Shown piece after piece: positions 18,097-27,796 of a DNA stretch of 64,000 bases. Each line of letters opens with the position of its first letter. Positions within the stretch are counted from its first letter, which is position 1. Below the pieces are notes generated by a model that worked only from the letters and a program-made list of their open reading frames with translations, did no database searches and was not told where the DNA came from. Source of the DNA: Halobiforma nitratireducens JCM 10879 (lineage in GTDB: Archaea > Halobacteriota > Halobacteria > Halobacteriales > Natrialbaceae); NCBI RefSeq assembly GCF_000337895.1, contig NZ_AOMA01000063.1, forward strand, positions 98,275 through 162,274. Direction: 5' to 3'. Made by a program: the position numbers and the translations under genes.

Positions 18097-18939
18097 CTAC
18101 TCGAGCGTCGCTTCTGTGTCGATGCCGTAGACGTACTCGGGCGTCTCGACGTGAGCGTTCCGAACCGCCGCGTCGTACCCCTCCTCGAGCAGCCAGCGGA
18201 CTCGGCGAGGGACCGTCTTCGGACCAAGTACCGCGCCCGGACGGTCGGGGTCGTCCACGTAGTCGGTCTCCATCAGGAACGGCTCGCCGCGTTCGGCCGC
18301 ACGCTCGAGTCGCTCTTTGTCGCTCATCACGCTCGGCGTCGGGCCCTCGAGTCGGCCAGCGGCGTAGTGTTTGACTACCTGGTGGCGCTCCATCCCGGCC
18401 GTGTCGGCCCACTCGGCTACCTCGGTGAGGTCTTCGCTTGCCTCCGTGTGGAGCTGTACCGCACAGTCCAGGTCGGCACCCCGTTCGAACGCGTGGCGCA
18501 TGACGGCGTTCGAAGCGTCCCAGACCGCGTCGTCGACGTCGTAGTGCGGGCGACCGGATTTCAGCGCCAACGCCTCGCCGTCGGCGACGTACTCCGCCGC
18601 GACGTCGATCCCGCCCTGCATGATCTCGCGGGCCTGCTCGGGACTGTAGCCGCGGTCGTCGACCAGCCGCGAGATCAGTCCCGGATGGACGCCCAGGACG
18701 GGCCAGGCACGCCCCTCGAGGACCTCGGAGGCGTCCTCGACGACCTCGATGGTACGTTCGAAGACCGGCCGGAAATCCTCGCCCTCCTCGGCCTCGACGC
18801 CCAGGTGCCAGGAAGGTTTGTTGACCACGAGCAGGTGTGTCCCGCCGACTCGAGCGAAGTCCTCGACGGCGTCGATCCCGCGGTGGTTGTCCGGGTCGAG
18901 GTGGAGATGGTCGTCCAACACCGGCGTCTCGTCGATCAT
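18097..18939 (-). CDS. TatD-related metal-dependent hydrolase
   Basis: A 280-residue amidohydrolase-fold protein. HLHLDPDN near the N-terminus supplies the first metal ligands (HxH), VLGVHPGL and QLHTEAS add further histidines, VKHYAAG another, and METDYVDDP gives the final aspartate of the barrel. Bacterial TatD acts as a 3'-5' DNA exonuclease, but this archaeal branch is uncharacterised, so the substrate is open. Start ATG 18939 places the metal motif at residues 11-13, as usual. A second TatD-like start is not seen upstream. Confidence 0.88.
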   Translation of the reverse strand: MIDETPVLDDHLHLDPDNHRGIDAVEDFARVGGTHLLVVNKPSWHLGVEAEEGEDFRPVFERTIEVVEDASEVLEGRAWPVLGVHPGLISRLVDDRGYSPEQAREIMQGGIDVAAEYVADGEALALKSGRPHYDVDDAVWDASNAVMRHAFERGADLDCAVQLHTEASEDLTEVAEWADTAGMERHQVVKHYAAGRLEGPTPSVMSDKERLERAAERGEPFLMETDYVDDPDRPGAVLGPKTVPRRVRWLLEEGYDAAVRNAHVETPEYVYGIDTEATLE

Positions 18940-19070
18940 ACCCGTCAGTGGGTGATCGTGGCGTGAAAAGTCTCCGTTTCGCTGCCGTCGTTTCTCGAAC
19001 CCGTGTGTGAACTACGAACAGCGGACTATTTCGATACCCCTTCGCCTTCTTTCGTTTCGTCGGAGAAAGA

Positions 19071-19077
19071 TTTATAT
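19071..19077 (+). promoter_or_regulatory. TATA box of the DUF7127-cdc48 operon
   Basis: TTTATAT preceded by the purine-rich AGAAAGA that matches a TFB recognition element. It is one of the clearest promoters in the window and lies about 35 bases before the ATG at 19110, giving a leader of about 10 bases. Confidence 0.75.
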
Positions 19078-19109
19078 ACTAGAGGTGCTTACGTAGAGTT
19101 AGTACCAAC

Positions 19110-19358
19110 ATGACTCTCGAGCAATTCACCGATAGCCAGGAACGGCCGGCCCGTCGGTACGAATACGACGACGGTGCGATCCTGGCCGTCGACTTCGGCC
19201 ACGAGGTCGGAGACGCCGCGGTCGACCTCGTCGATGGAACCGTCATCGTCGTGATCGGAGACGAGCAGTACGAGCTCGAGCTCCCCGACGGTGCAGACGA
19301 CGCGCATACGTTTATCAAAAACGGCGTTCTCACTGTCGAACTGGAGGGCGATCTATGA
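19110..19358 (+). CDS. DUF7127 small protein, partner of Cdc48
   Basis: An 82-residue acidic protein with a compact beta-sandwich pattern ([37 protein letters not shown]) reminiscent of Hsp20/CS-like folds, as in DUF7127 of haloarchaea. It is the first gene after a strong TATA box and overlaps the start of cdc48 by four bases (ATGA at 19355-19358), so the two proteins are made together. A role as adaptor or co-factor of the Cdc48 unfoldase is a reasonable guess from this coupling, not something the sequence proves. Confidence 0.82.
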   Translation: MTLEQFTDSQERPARRYEYDDGAILAVDFGHEVGDAAVDLVDGTVIVVIGDEQYELELPDGADDAHTFIKNGVLTVELEGDL

Positions 19359-21622
19359 AACTTACCGTCAAACCGCTCAAACAGAAGGACGCGGGCCGTG
19401 GACTGGCCGCGATCGACCGCGTTTCCATGCGCGAGCTCGATCTCGAGAACGGCGACTACGTCGTCATCGACGGCGGCGGAGAGGGCCAAGCCGTGGCCCG
19501 CGTCTGGCCCGGATATCCCGAAGACGAGGGACGGGGGATCGTCCGCATCGACGGCCGCCTGCGACAGGAGGCCGGCGTCGGCATCGACGACAGCGTGACG
19601 ATCGAGCCGGCAGACGTCAAGCCCGCCAAGTCGGTGACGGTCGCGCTTCCACAGAACCTCCGCATTCGCGGTGACATCGGCCCGCTCGTCCGCGACAAGC
19701 TTTCCGGACAGGCGGTCACGGAAGGGCAGACGGTACCGTTCTCGCTGTCGTTTGGCCCGATGGCCAGCTCCGGCCAGTCGGTGCCGCTGAAGATCGCGAG
19801 CACGTCGCCGTCCGGGACGGTCGTCATCACGGACTCGACGAGTATCGAAATCTCCGAGACGCCCGCCGAACAGGTGAGTTCGGGCGGCGCTGGTGCCTCC
19901 CCTGAAGGCGTTCCCGAGGTCACCTACGAGGACATCGGTGGCCTGGACGACGAGCTCGATCAGGTCCGTGAGATGATCGAACTACCGATGCGGCATCCCG
20001 AACTGTTTCAACAGTTGGGGATCGAGCCGCCGAAGGGCGTTCTGCTGCACGGCCCCCCGGGAACCGGCAAGACGCTGATGGCCAAGGCCGTCGCAAACGA
20101 GATCGACGCCCACTTCGAGACGATCTCCGGCCCGGAGATCATGTCGAAGTACTACGGCGAGAGCGAGGAGCAACTCCGCGAGGTCTTCGAGGAAGCCGAG
20201 GAGAACGCCCCCGCGATCATCTTCATCGACGAACTCGACTCCATCGCGGCCAAGCGCGAAGAGGCCGGCGGCGACGTCGAGCGTCGCGTGGTCGCACAGC
20301 TGCTCTCGCTGATGGACGGCCTCGAGGAGCGCGGTCGGGTCACCGTCATCGCGGCGACCAACCGCCTCGACGACATCGACCCGGCGCTCCGTCGTGGCGG
20401 TCGGTTCGACCGCGAGATCGAGATCGGCGTCCCGGACAAGGAGGGTCGCAAGGAAATCCTGCAGGTTCACACCCGAGGGATGCCCCTCGAAGAGGCCGTC
20501 GACCTCGAGCACTACGCCGCCAACACCCACGGGTTCGTCGGTGCTGACCTCGAGAGTCTCGCCCGCGAGGGTGCGATGAACGCACTTCGCCGGATTCGGC
20601 CGGACCTCGACCTCGAAACCGAGGAGATCGACGCCGACGTGCTCGAGTCGCTGCAGGTCACCGAGGATGATTTCAAGGACGCGCTTAAGGGTATCCAACC
20701 CTCCGCGATGCGGGAGGTCTTCGTCGAAGTGCCCGACACGACCTGGGAGGACGTCGGCGGCCTCGGGGACACTAAAGAGCGGCTGCGCGAGACGATCCAG
20801 TGGCCGCTGGACTACCCCGAAGTCTTCGAGCAGATGGACATGGAGGCCGCGAAGGGTGTGCTCATGTACGGTCCACCGGGGACCGGGAAGACGCTGCTCG
20901 CGAAGGCCGTCGCCAACGAGGCCGAGTCGAACTTCATCTCGATCAAGGGCCCCGAGCTCCTGAACAAGTACGTCGGCGAGTCCGAGAAAGGCGTTCGCGA
21001 GGTCTTCGAGAAGGCCCGCTCGAACGCCCCGACCGTGATCTTCTTCGACGAGATCGACTCGATCGCGGGCGAACGCGGCCAGCGCCAGGCCGACTCCGGC
21101 GTCGGCGAGCGAGTCGTTTCCCAACTGCTGACCGAACTCGACGGCCTCGAGGAGCTCGAGGACGTGGTCGTCATCGCTACGACCAACCGTCCCGACCTGA
21201 TCGACAACGCTCTCCTCCGGCCTGGACGGCTGGATCGCCACGTCCACGTCCCCGTCCCCGACGAGGACGCACGCAAGAAGATATTCGAGGTTCACACCCG
21301 TGACAAGCCGCTGGCCGACGCAGTCGATCTCGACTGGCTGGCCGCGGAGACGGAAGGGTACGTCGGTGCCGACATCGAGGCGGTCTGTCGCGAAGCGTCG
21401 ATGGCTGCCAGCCGCGAGTTCATCAATTCGGTCGATCCCGAGGAGATGGGCGACACCATCGAGAACGTCCGTATCAGCAAGGACCACTTCGAGCACGCAC
21501 TCGAGGAGGTCAACCCGAGCGTCACGCCCGAGACGCGCGAGCGCTACGAGGAGATCGAAGAGGAGTTCGACTCGGCCGAACCGGCCGGGGAAGAGGACCA
21601 GCTCGGGCGGACGTTCCAGTAG
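19355..21622 (+). CDS. cdc48: Cdc48/VAT-type AAA+ ATPase
   Basis: A 755-residue unfoldase of the p97/VAT family that feeds proteins to the proteasome. Residues 1 to about 185 form the N domain (double-psi barrel, [20 protein letters not shown] at the start). D1 has Walker A GPPGTGKT near 232 and Walker [10 protein letters not shown] near 287; D2 has Walker A near 505 and Walker [10 protein letters not shown] near 561. Both second-region-of-homology arginine fingers ([18 protein letters not shown]) are present. The tail is acidic and lacks the HbYX proteasome-docking motif at the very end (GRTFQ). It is coupled to the preceding small gene. Confidence 0.97.
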   Translation: MKLTVKPLKQKDAGRGLAAIDRVSMRELDLENGDYVVIDGGGEGQAVARVWPGYPEDEGRGIVRIDGRLRQEAGVGIDDSVTIEPADVKPAKSVTVALPQNLRIRGDIGPLVRDKLSGQAVTEGQTVPFSLSFGPMASSGQSVPLKIASTSPSGTVVITDSTSIEISETPAEQVSSGGAGASPEGVPEVTYEDIGGLDDELDQVREMIELPMRHPELFQQLGIEPPKGVLLHGPPGTGKTLMAKAVANEIDAHFETISGPEIMSKYYGESEEQLREVFEEAEENAPAIIFIDELDSIAAKREEAGGDVERRVVAQLLSLMDGLEERGRVTVIAATNRLDDIDPALRRGGRFDREIEIGVPDKEGRKEILQVHTRGMPLEEAVDLEHYAANTHGFVGADLESLAREGAMNALRRIRPDLDLETEEIDADVLESLQVTEDDFKDALKGIQPSAMREVFVEVPDTTWEDVGGLGDTKERLRETIQWPLDYPEVFEQMDMEAAKGVLMYGPPGTGKTLLAKAVANEAESNFISIKGPELLNKYVGESEKGVREVFEKARSNAPTVIFFDEIDSIAGERGQRQADSGVGERVVSQLLTELDGLEELEDVVVIATTNRPDLIDNALLRPGRLDRHVHVPVPDEDARKKIFEVHTRDKPLADAVDLDWLAAETEGYVGADIEAVCREASMAASREFINSVDPEEMGDTIENVRISKDHFEHALEEVNPSVTPETRERYEEIEEEFDSAEPAGEEDQLGRTFQ

Positions 21623-21641
21623 CGAGACGACGGGTCCGGGC

Positions 21642-22121
21642 TCAGTCGGCGCTTGCAACGTCGGCCGACTCGAGGGCTGCGAGCACGTCCGCCGCGTGGC
21701 CGTCAGGCGAGACGTTTTCGTAGACCGCCTCGATTCGACCGTCCGGCCCGACGACGTACGTGTTCCGGAAGACGCCGTCGAACGTGTTCCCGAACAGCTG
21801 CTTCTCGCCGTAGGACTCGTACAGCGTCGCGACCTCGCCGTGCTCGTCCGAGAGGAGGTCGAACGTCAGCCCGTGGTCGGTGGCGAACGTCTCGAGGTCC
21901 GAAACCGGGTCGTCGCTGATCCCGACCACGGCAGTGTCTCGTTGTGCGAACGTCGACAGCGCGTCTTCGAACCCCTTCGCTTCGGTCGTACAGCCGTCGG
22001 TGTTCGCGCGGGGGAAAAAGTAGACGACGAGCCGTTGCCCGTCGAAATCCGACCGTCGTACCGTCTCGCCGTGCTGATTGTGCAGTTCGAACTCGGGGGC
22101 CGGGTCGCCGATGTCGATCAT
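21642..22121 (-). CDS. bcp: Bcp-type thiol peroxidase (peroxiredoxin)
   Basis: Reduces hydrogen and organic peroxides. The 159-residue protein has the AhpC/TSA fold: IGDPAPEFELHNQHGETV, VYFFPRANTDGCTTEAKGF with the peroxidatic Cys at about 45, and the FDLLSDEHGEVATLY segment. It has only that one cysteine, so the resolving thiol must come from another protein or small molecule. The ATG at 22121 gives the standard N-terminus; earlier in-frame codons add unconserved sequence. A TATA-like AATACATA (minus strand, about 22146-22154) lies 25-33 bases upstream. Confidence 0.93.
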   Translation of the reverse strand: MIDIGDPAPEFELHNQHGETVRRSDFDGQRLVVYFFPRANTDGCTTEAKGFEDALSTFAQRDTAVVGISDDPVSDLETFATDHGLTFDLLSDEHGEVATLYESYGEKQLFGNTFDGVFRNTYVVGPDGRIEAVYENVSPDGHAADVLAALESADVASAD

Positions 22122-22261
22122 AGGAACGGGTTCGCGACGCCCGTTGTATGTATTGTGTTCTGGGATTGCGCAGCGACTGAACGGAATGGGAGCGCGGAAA
22201 ACGGGACGGAGCGATACCGATAGCGAGAGACCGGAAACGTACACTGGGCGACGACGAACGA

Positions 22262-23395
22262 CTACTCGAGTGGTTCTGCGGCTTCCCGATCGACCAGCGG
22301 CGTCGCGTTCTGCTCCGGGAGGGTGACCACGTCGTCGCTCGAGAGCGTGTACTCGCGGTCGTCGACGCCGAGGATGGAGCCGACATCTCGCGTGATCCGG
22401 ACCGTCACTCGCTCGAGGTCGTCGGTGTCGTCGGAACCGGAGTCGGGTGTGGTGTGTGTCCTGTCTGTGGTTGACGCCGCGTCCGTCGCGTCCCCGCTGG
22501 CTCGATCGGACCGTTCCGCAGCCGTGGCAGATGGCACGGCCGACGGGTCTTCATCGCCGCCGTTGGCCCGGGAGGCCGGCTCGGAGTCGGCGTCGGGACC
22601 GAACTCGGAACCGTGTTCCTGGCCGTCGCCGATCGGGGGGCCGTCACCCATGACGTCCGCGGCCGGGACGCCGCTCGAGACGTCGCTCGAGTCGCCGTCG
22701 GGACTGGCAGACGTGTCCGATGGCGGCTCGTGTGGCGGGGCCGGCGGTGCGTCGTCGGCGTCTCGAGTCGACGAGTCCTGATCTGGGTTCGGCCCAGCCT
22801 CGGTACCCGGGCCGGACTCGAGACCCGGCTCGGGAGCCGAATCGGGTGGCACCTCGCTCGAGGGAGTTGGTTCTCGGCCCGAATCTGTGGCCAGTTCCGG
22901 GTCAGCGTCCGGCTCTCTGTCCGGGGTCCCCGGGGCCGCCACGCTCGAGGGCGCGTCCGTCCCCGTTCCTGTCTCCGGGCCCGCGTTCGTCTCGGGTGGT
23001 TCTTCGCCTTCACCCTCGAGTACGTCGAGGACGCGCCCCTTGTTCGACTCGATACGGTCGACGAGGTCCGCAAAGAGGTCGGCTTCCTCGGCAGTGAGGC
23101 CTTCGTCGTCGGCTGCCATCCCTGCGGCGGCGAGGCTAGCCTGCTTGACGAGTTTCCCCATGCGGCGCTCGTAGATCGCCTCGACGACATCTTTGGCGGT
23201 CTCGATCTCGTCGGTGAGGCGGCTGACCTCCGGCGAGGAGAACGGATCGTCGGCACGCTCGGCCGCGCGGTCCCGCTCGTCCTCTAGCTCGGAGATGTAC
23301 TCGCCGACCTCCTGGTAGAACGAGGGGCGCAGGTTCTGGAGGCTATCTTTCTGGCGCTCCTTGCTCTGGACCGAGCGTAGTTCGTCGAGATTCAT
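22262..23395 (-). CDS. gins: GINS complex subunit (Gins51 type) with long linker
   Basis: A 377-residue replication factor that links MCM helicase with other fork proteins. Residues 1 to about 145 form the helical A domain (MNLDELRSVQSKERQKDSLQNL, FYQEVGEYISELE). The C-terminal 55 residues are the beta-type B domain (VRITRDVGSILGVDDREYTL, DVVTLPEQNATPLVDREAAEPL). Between them lies an unusually long, disordered Glu/Asp/Pro/Ser/Thr-rich linker of about 175 residues, a haloarchaeal trait. The start overlaps the priS stop by four bases (ATGA), so it is translated with the primase small subunit. Confidence 0.92.
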   Translation of the reverse strand: MNLDELRSVQSKERQKDSLQNLRPSFYQEVGEYISELEDERDRAAERADDPFSSPEVSRLTDEIETAKDVVEAIYERRMGKLVKQASLAAAGMAADDEGLTAEEADLFADLVDRIESNKGRVLDVLEGEGEEPPETNAGPETGTGTDAPSSVAAPGTPDREPDADPELATDSGREPTPSSEVPPDSAPEPGLESGPGTEAGPNPDQDSSTRDADDAPPAPPHEPPSDTSASPDGDSSDVSSGVPAADVMGDGPPIGDGQEHGSEFGPDADSEPASRANGGDEDPSAVPSATAAERSDRASGDATDAASTTDRTHTTPDSGSDDTDDLERVTVRITRDVGSILGVDDREYTLSSDDVVTLPEQNATPLVDREAAEPLE

Positions 23396-24567
23396 TCTTT
23401 TTCCTTCTCTGCTCTGCCGCGGCACATCAGAAAGACCGCAACGTACTCCGGAAGTGACTGGTCACCCTCCGAGACCGTAAAGCTATCTCCTCCGAGTTCG
23501 ACCTCGCCGCCATCGGTGACATCGACCGCGATTTCCTGTCCCTCGAACGTCTCCGGGACAGCATCGACGAGCGGATCGAACTCCTCGAGTTCGTCACGCT
23601 CCAGGCGAACCGTCTCGAGGCCGCTGCCGCCGTGGAGCGTGCCGGGGAGTCGGATGAGCCGGTTCGTGTCGGTGGTGACGGGTTCGTCGATCGGCGCGTT
23701 ATCCCGCTCGACGGCTTTCGATGCGAACCGTTCGGCGAGCTGTGCGACCGCGGTGTGGACGGTGACGTTGCCCGACTCGAGACCCTCGCGGTTGTTCCGG
23801 GCGGCGTTGAGGGTGGCCTGTGCCTTCCCCTCGCCGATGCCGTCGAACTCCTGGAGGCGCTCGAGGGCGGCGTCTTCCTCCATCTCGAGGAGGTCGTCTA
23901 CGAACGCCATGAAGTGGCTGTGAACCCGCCGGCCCCAGCCTCCTTCGATCCGGAGCGTGCGGCGTTCGGTCGGCGTCTTCCGGCCGAGTCCCGCGACGGT
24001 CTCGGTCTCGATCAGTTCCTCGAAGTCCAGTCCGATGCCACGGACGTAATCGACGATCTCGCGTCGGTGTTCCCGCTCGAGGTGGCGGACGTTGTCGTCG
24101 CGGACGTGGACGTGATAGCCACGACCGCCCGAGAAGACGATCTCCAACTCCTCGAAGGCAAAGTCGTCTTCCAGAAAGTCAAGGAGGCGAAAGAGGGCAT
24201 CCTTACACGTCGCGAGCATCTCGGCGTAGGAGTCCTCGCCCAGCGTCACGTTCGGCAGGTGGTCGGCGTCGAGGTCGAAGACCAGGTCGGCCGACTGCCA
24301 GTCTTTCTCGTTCATCGACCCCGCGCCGGGGTCACGAAAGCGGCCGGCCGAGAAGTAGACGTGGCGCGGCCGCTTGCGGACGAGAAACTCGGAGAGGTTC
24401 CCTAACTCGAGCAGCGAACGATGGCGGACCATGGTCGTATCGGGTCCCTCGGTCCAGGGGATGTAGCCCCACTCGCGTTCGTTGGCCGCGGGCGGCGGAG
24501 ATATCTCCGTCCGTCGGTAGTGGTCCCGAAATCGCCCGCGAAGATAGGCCCTCGTTCGCTCCTCCAT
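23392..24567 (-). CDS. priS: DNA primase small (catalytic) subunit
   Basis: Makes RNA primers for replication together with PriL (not in this window). The 391-residue protein has the archaeo-eukaryotic primase core: REWGYIPW, the metal-binding LVFDLDADHL (DxD), SGGRGYHVHV (SxH motif) and the late RLIRLPGTLHGGSGL nucleotide-binding segment. The C-terminus ends EKEKE. Start ATG 24567 gives the usual MEERTRAYLRGRF; a TATA element (ATTATAC, minus strand, about 24594-24602) is 27-35 bases upstream. The divergent ATP-grasp gene begins 163 bases away. GINS is encoded in an ATGA overlap at its end. Confidence 0.96.
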   Translation of the reverse strand: MEERTRAYLRGRFRDHYRRTEISPPPAANEREWGYIPWTEGPDTTMVRHRSLLELGNLSEFLVRKRPRHVYFSAGRFRDPGAGSMNEKDWQSADLVFDLDADHLPNVTLGEDSYAEMLATCKDALFRLLDFLEDDFAFEELEIVFSGGRGYHVHVRDDNVRHLEREHRREIVDYVRGIGLDFEELIETETVAGLGRKTPTERRTLRIEGGWGRRVHSHFMAFVDDLLEMEEDAALERLQEFDGIGEGKAQATLNAARNNREGLESGNVTVHTAVAQLAERFASKAVERDNAPIDEPVTTDTNRLIRLPGTLHGGSGLETVRLERDELEEFDPLVDAVPETFEGQEIAVDVTDGGEVELGGDSFTVSEGDQSLPEYVAVFLMCRGRAEKEKE

Positions 24568-24730
24568 GCGCCTCGGGTAGTCGTGGGTGGGAGAGTATAA
24601 TCCTGCCGAAAGTGACGGTCGTCGTGGGTGGGTAGCGTGCGAACGGGTCGCGGACGTCGTCACCGTCAGTGACGGCGGCCAGGGCCGCCGGAACCGCAGG
24701 CTTTAGTCGGCAAGATGCGCTGGATCGACC

Positions 24731-25966
24731 ATGAGCCACCCACAGTTCACGTCGCTCGCGGACCTCCGCGAGACCCTCGCGGAGCAGTCGTTCGATCGGC
24801 CGCCAGCGATCGTCGCCAACGCCCACATCACGGGGGTGAGTGTCGCCCGCGCGCTCGCCGCTCACGACGTGCCGGTCGTCGCTCTGGATCGGGTCGGCGA
24901 CGGGGCAGCACCGCCTTCCGAGGCCGTCGTCGCCGCCGGCGAAGTGACCTTCCCGCTCGACGATCCCGACGGGTTCCGCAAGGACGTGGCGTCGGTCGCC
25001 GACGTGCTGGATCACGAGCCTGTCGCGTTCCCCTGTATGGACGAGTGGGTCCACGCGTTCGCCGAGACCGAACCCGACGGCGTCCGGCTTCCCTTCGCGA
25101 AACAGGACGTGATTGCCGACGTCCTCGACAAGGAGTCGCTGTACGCGACCGCCGAGGAACTCGAGGTGCCCTACCCAGAGACCTACCGCCTCTCCGAGGT
25201 CGACCTCGAGGTGGCGGCCGAACGACTCGGGTTCCCGCTGGTCGTCAAACCCGCACGCAAGCGGGAGTTCGAGGAACTGCTCGGGACGAACGTCGTGGAG
25301 GTCGCCGACCGCGAGGAGTTCCACGAGGTCGTCGCCGAGGCCCGGGACGCCGGCGTCCGGGTGATGGCCCAGGAGAAGGTCCCGGTCGCGACGGGCGAGG
25401 ACCGATCGCTCGCCTCCTACCGCTCGCCCGACGGCGACGTCCTGAGCGTCGTCGGCAACGCCCGCGTTCGCTACCCGCAAGGGTACGGCACCTCCTGCGT
25501 CGTCGACACGGTCGAGGACCCCGAACTCGAGGCCCGTGCCCGATCCGTACTCGAGGACAGCGGCTACTACGGCATCAGCGAGGCCGAGTTCGTCTACGAT
25601 AGCGACCGCGAGGAGTACGTCCTCCTCGATGTCAACACACGACCCTGGAAGTGGATATCGATGCCCGTCGAGGCAGGCGCAAACCTGCCGTACGCGGCCT
25701 ACGCCGACGCCGTCGGACTCGAGTACGAGCCCTCGGAACCGCGGGACGCCCGCTGGCTCTCTCTCCCCGACTATCTCTCCCTGCTCGCGAGTTCGCCGTC
25801 GTTCCCGGACGTGCTCTCGACCGACGAGTGGACTGCCCTGCTGTCCGGCGAGTTCGAGTCGTCCCGCGGGCTGACGACGGGTGTCTATCGTCCGTCCGAT
25901 CCCGGACCGGCGCTGCAGATACTCGAGACGGAGTTCGGCGGCCCGGACTACTACTGTTCTTGCTGA
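24731..25966 (+). CDS. ATP-grasp carboxylate-amine ligase-like protein
   Basis: A 411-residue enzyme of the ATP-grasp superfamily. The N-terminal part (IVANAHITGVSVARALAAHDVPVVALDR) is the pre-ATP-grasp fold, LPFAKQDVIADVLDKESLYATAEEL and PLVVKPARKREFEE carry nucleotide-binding residues, and YVLLDVNTRPWKWI holds the catalytic metal-binding Glu/Asn pair in modified form (LDVNTRPW). Such enzymes couple an acid to an amine with ATP, but the substrates here are unknown. The protein ends in YYCSC, an uncommon cysteine tail. A TATA-like CTTTAG at 24701-24706 lies 25-30 bases upstream, suggesting a leaderless mRNA. Confidence 0.85.
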   Translation: MSHPQFTSLADLRETLAEQSFDRPPAIVANAHITGVSVARALAAHDVPVVALDRVGDGAAPPSEAVVAAGEVTFPLDDPDGFRKDVASVADVLDHEPVAFPCMDEWVHAFAETEPDGVRLPFAKQDVIADVLDKESLYATAEELEVPYPETYRLSEVDLEVAAERLGFPLVVKPARKREFEELLGTNVVEVADREEFHEVVAEARDAGVRVMAQEKVPVATGEDRSLASYRSPDGDVLSVVGNARVRYPQGYGTSCVVDTVEDPELEARARSVLEDSGYYGISEAEFVYDSDREEYVLLDVNTRPWKWISMPVEAGANLPYAAYADAVGLEYEPSEPRDARWLSLPDYLSLLASSPSFPDVLSTDEWTALLSGEFESSRGLTTGVYRPSDPGPALQILETEFGGPDYYCSC

Positions 25967-26025
25967 TCGATCAGGGCCTCGGGTCGCGTACTCGAGTGTG
26001 ACTCCGGGTCCAGTCCCGGTTTTGA

Positions 26026-26103
26026 TCTCGGTCTCGGTCTCGGTCCCGGTCTCGGTCCCGGTCCCGGTCTCGGTCTCGGTCCCGGTCTCGGTCTCGGTCC
26101 CGG
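26026..26103. repeat. tandem hexamer array, 13 copies of TCTCGG/TCCCGG
   Basis: Thirteen head-to-tail hexamers, eight TCTCGG and five TCCCGG, fill 78 bases between the ATP-grasp gene and the flavin monooxygenase gene. On the other strand this reads GACCGA/GGGACC. The copies differ only at one position. It is non-coding (its Asp-Arg or Gly-Pro frames are artefacts) and of a kind likely to change length by slippage. Confidence 0.9.
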
Positions 26104-26202
26104 CTCCTCACCCCTGCGTACTCGAGGGACCCGACGCGTCGTCGATCCCACCCGAATTTCTCCGGAGCCGGTTTCCTTTTTCCCGGACAGGAGAACCTGC
26201 AG

Positions 26203-27558
26203 ATGATGAGCGACCGCCTACACTTCAACCTCTTCACGATGAACTCGGTGGAACACGTCTCGCCGGGGACCTGGACGATTCCCGGGGACCAATCCCACCG
26301 ATACACCGACCGCGAGTACTGGACGGACGTCGCACGAACCGCCGAGAGCGCCGGTTTCGACGCTATCTTCTTCGCCGACGTACGTGGAATCTACGATGTC
26401 TACGACGACGACCGCGATCCCGCGATCCAGCGTGGGATTCAGACCCCGTCGAACGCCCCACAGGCACTGGTCCCCGCGATGGCCGAGGTAACCGACGATA
26501 TCGGGTTCGCGATTACGCGTTCGACGAGCTACGTCCATCCCTACCAGCTCGCTCGCGAACTCTCGACGCTCGATCACGTCTCCGACGGTCGTATCGCGTT
26601 CAACGTCGTCACCTCCTACCTCGAGAGCGCCGCCGAGAACCTCGGACTGGGCGATCGGATGGAACACGACGAACGGTACGACCGCGCCGACGAGTTCATG
26701 GATGTCTGCTACCGCCTCTGGGAGGACTCCTGGGACGACGATGCCGTCGTTCGCGACGCGGAAGCCGGCACCTACACCGATCCCGACAAGGTCCGTGCGA
26801 TCGATTACGAGGGCGAGTACTTCTCGATTCCCGGTCCCCACGGCTGTGAACCCTCGCCCCAGCGAACGCCGGTCATCTACCAGGCCGGCTCCTCGGATCG
26901 CGGCCGCGAGTTCGCGGCGAAAAACGCCGAAGGCGTGTTCGTCTCCCAGCCGACGAAGGAGGCGACTCACGACTACATCGAGGACATGCGCGACCGCGTC
27001 AGCGAACACGGCCGTGACCCCGATTCGCTGAAGTTCTTCCCCGGCATCGTCGTCGTCACAGCCGAGACCGACGAGATTGCCCAGGAGAAGTACGAGACCT
27101 ACACGGACCACATCAGCGTCGAAGGCACCCTCTCGCTACTGTCGGGCTTCATCGATATGGACCTCTCCGAACTCGAGCCCGACCAAGCGGTCGAACACAT
27201 CGAAACCGACGCCATCCGCGGGACGATCAACGCCTTCACGAAGAACGACCCCGACCGCGAGTGGACCGTCGAGGAAGTCGCACAGTTCGCCGGCCTCGGC
27301 ACTACCTCGCCCGTGATCGTCGGCGGTCCCGAGACGGTCGTCGACGAACTCGAGGCCTGGCGTGACGAGGTCGGCGTCGACGGCTTCAACCTCAAAGAAG
27401 TCACGCGCCCCGGGACGCTGCGTGACTTCGCTGAGTACGTCGTTCCGGTGCTTCGCGAGCGCGGGCTGATCCGGGAGGGGTACGAGGGCGACACCCTCCG
27501 GGAGAACATGTTCGGACGCACCGGGCTCCCGGCGGGACATCCCGGCGTGGACTCCTGA
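26203..27558 (+). CDS. LLM-class flavin-dependent monooxygenase (NtaA/SnaA/DszA type)
   Basis: A 451-residue luciferase-like monooxygenase that uses reduced flavin from a partner reductase. Typical blocks are LHFNLFTMNSVEHVSPGTW, YWTDVARTAESAGFDAIFFAD, the ARELSTLDHVSDGRIAFNVVTSY barrel strand and PQRTPVIYQAGSSDRGREFAAKNAE. Relatives oxidise nitrilotriacetate, EDTA, dibenzothiophene sulfone or long alkanes; the substrate here cannot be read from sequence. No reductase gene is adjacent. Two ATGs (26203, 26206) are equally good starts. No TATA box is clear, and the upstream space is filled by the hexamer array. Confidence 0.9.
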   Translation: MMSDRLHFNLFTMNSVEHVSPGTWTIPGDQSHRYTDREYWTDVARTAESAGFDAIFFADVRGIYDVYDDDRDPAIQRGIQTPSNAPQALVPAMAEVTDDIGFAITRSTSYVHPYQLARELSTLDHVSDGRIAFNVVTSYLESAAENLGLGDRMEHDERYDRADEFMDVCYRLWEDSWDDDAVVRDAEAGTYTDPDKVRAIDYEGEYFSIPGPHGCEPSPQRTPVIYQAGSSDRGREFAAKNAEGVFVSQPTKEATHDYIEDMRDRVSEHGRDPDSLKFFPGIVVVTAETDEIAQEKYETYTDHISVEGTLSLLSGFIDMDLSELEPDQAVEHIETDAIRGTINAFTKNDPDREWTVEEVAQFAGLGTTSPVIVGGPETVVDELEAWRDEVGVDGFNLKEVTRPGTLRDFAEYVVPVLRERGLIREGYEGDTLRENMFGRTGLPAGHPGVDS

Positions 27559-27796
27559 CGGGATCGACGGTTCCGGCCGTTTCTCGACGACCGACGACAC
27601 GATCGCAGCCGGACGAAAACTCAGCGTCGTGGTCGTTCCACGAGCACTCGCGCGTCTTCGGTCCAGTCACAACGAACGGTCGCCGTCCTACTACGGCTCT
27701 TTTTCCGTCCACCATCGCCTCGAAATCGCACGACGGAAGCAGGCACGCCGAAACTTTCTCCAGGGATCACGCCGTACGTCCGAACGGTGGTCGCCG

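Noticed and set aside
19982-21658. Long minus-strand frame opposite cdc48
   Set aside because: Shadow of the AAA ATPase; no start signal or recognisable domain.
25971-26306. Frames coding Asp-Arg or Gly-Pro-Arg repeats over the hexamer array
   Set aside because: Produced by the tandem DNA repeat; no start or conserved part.
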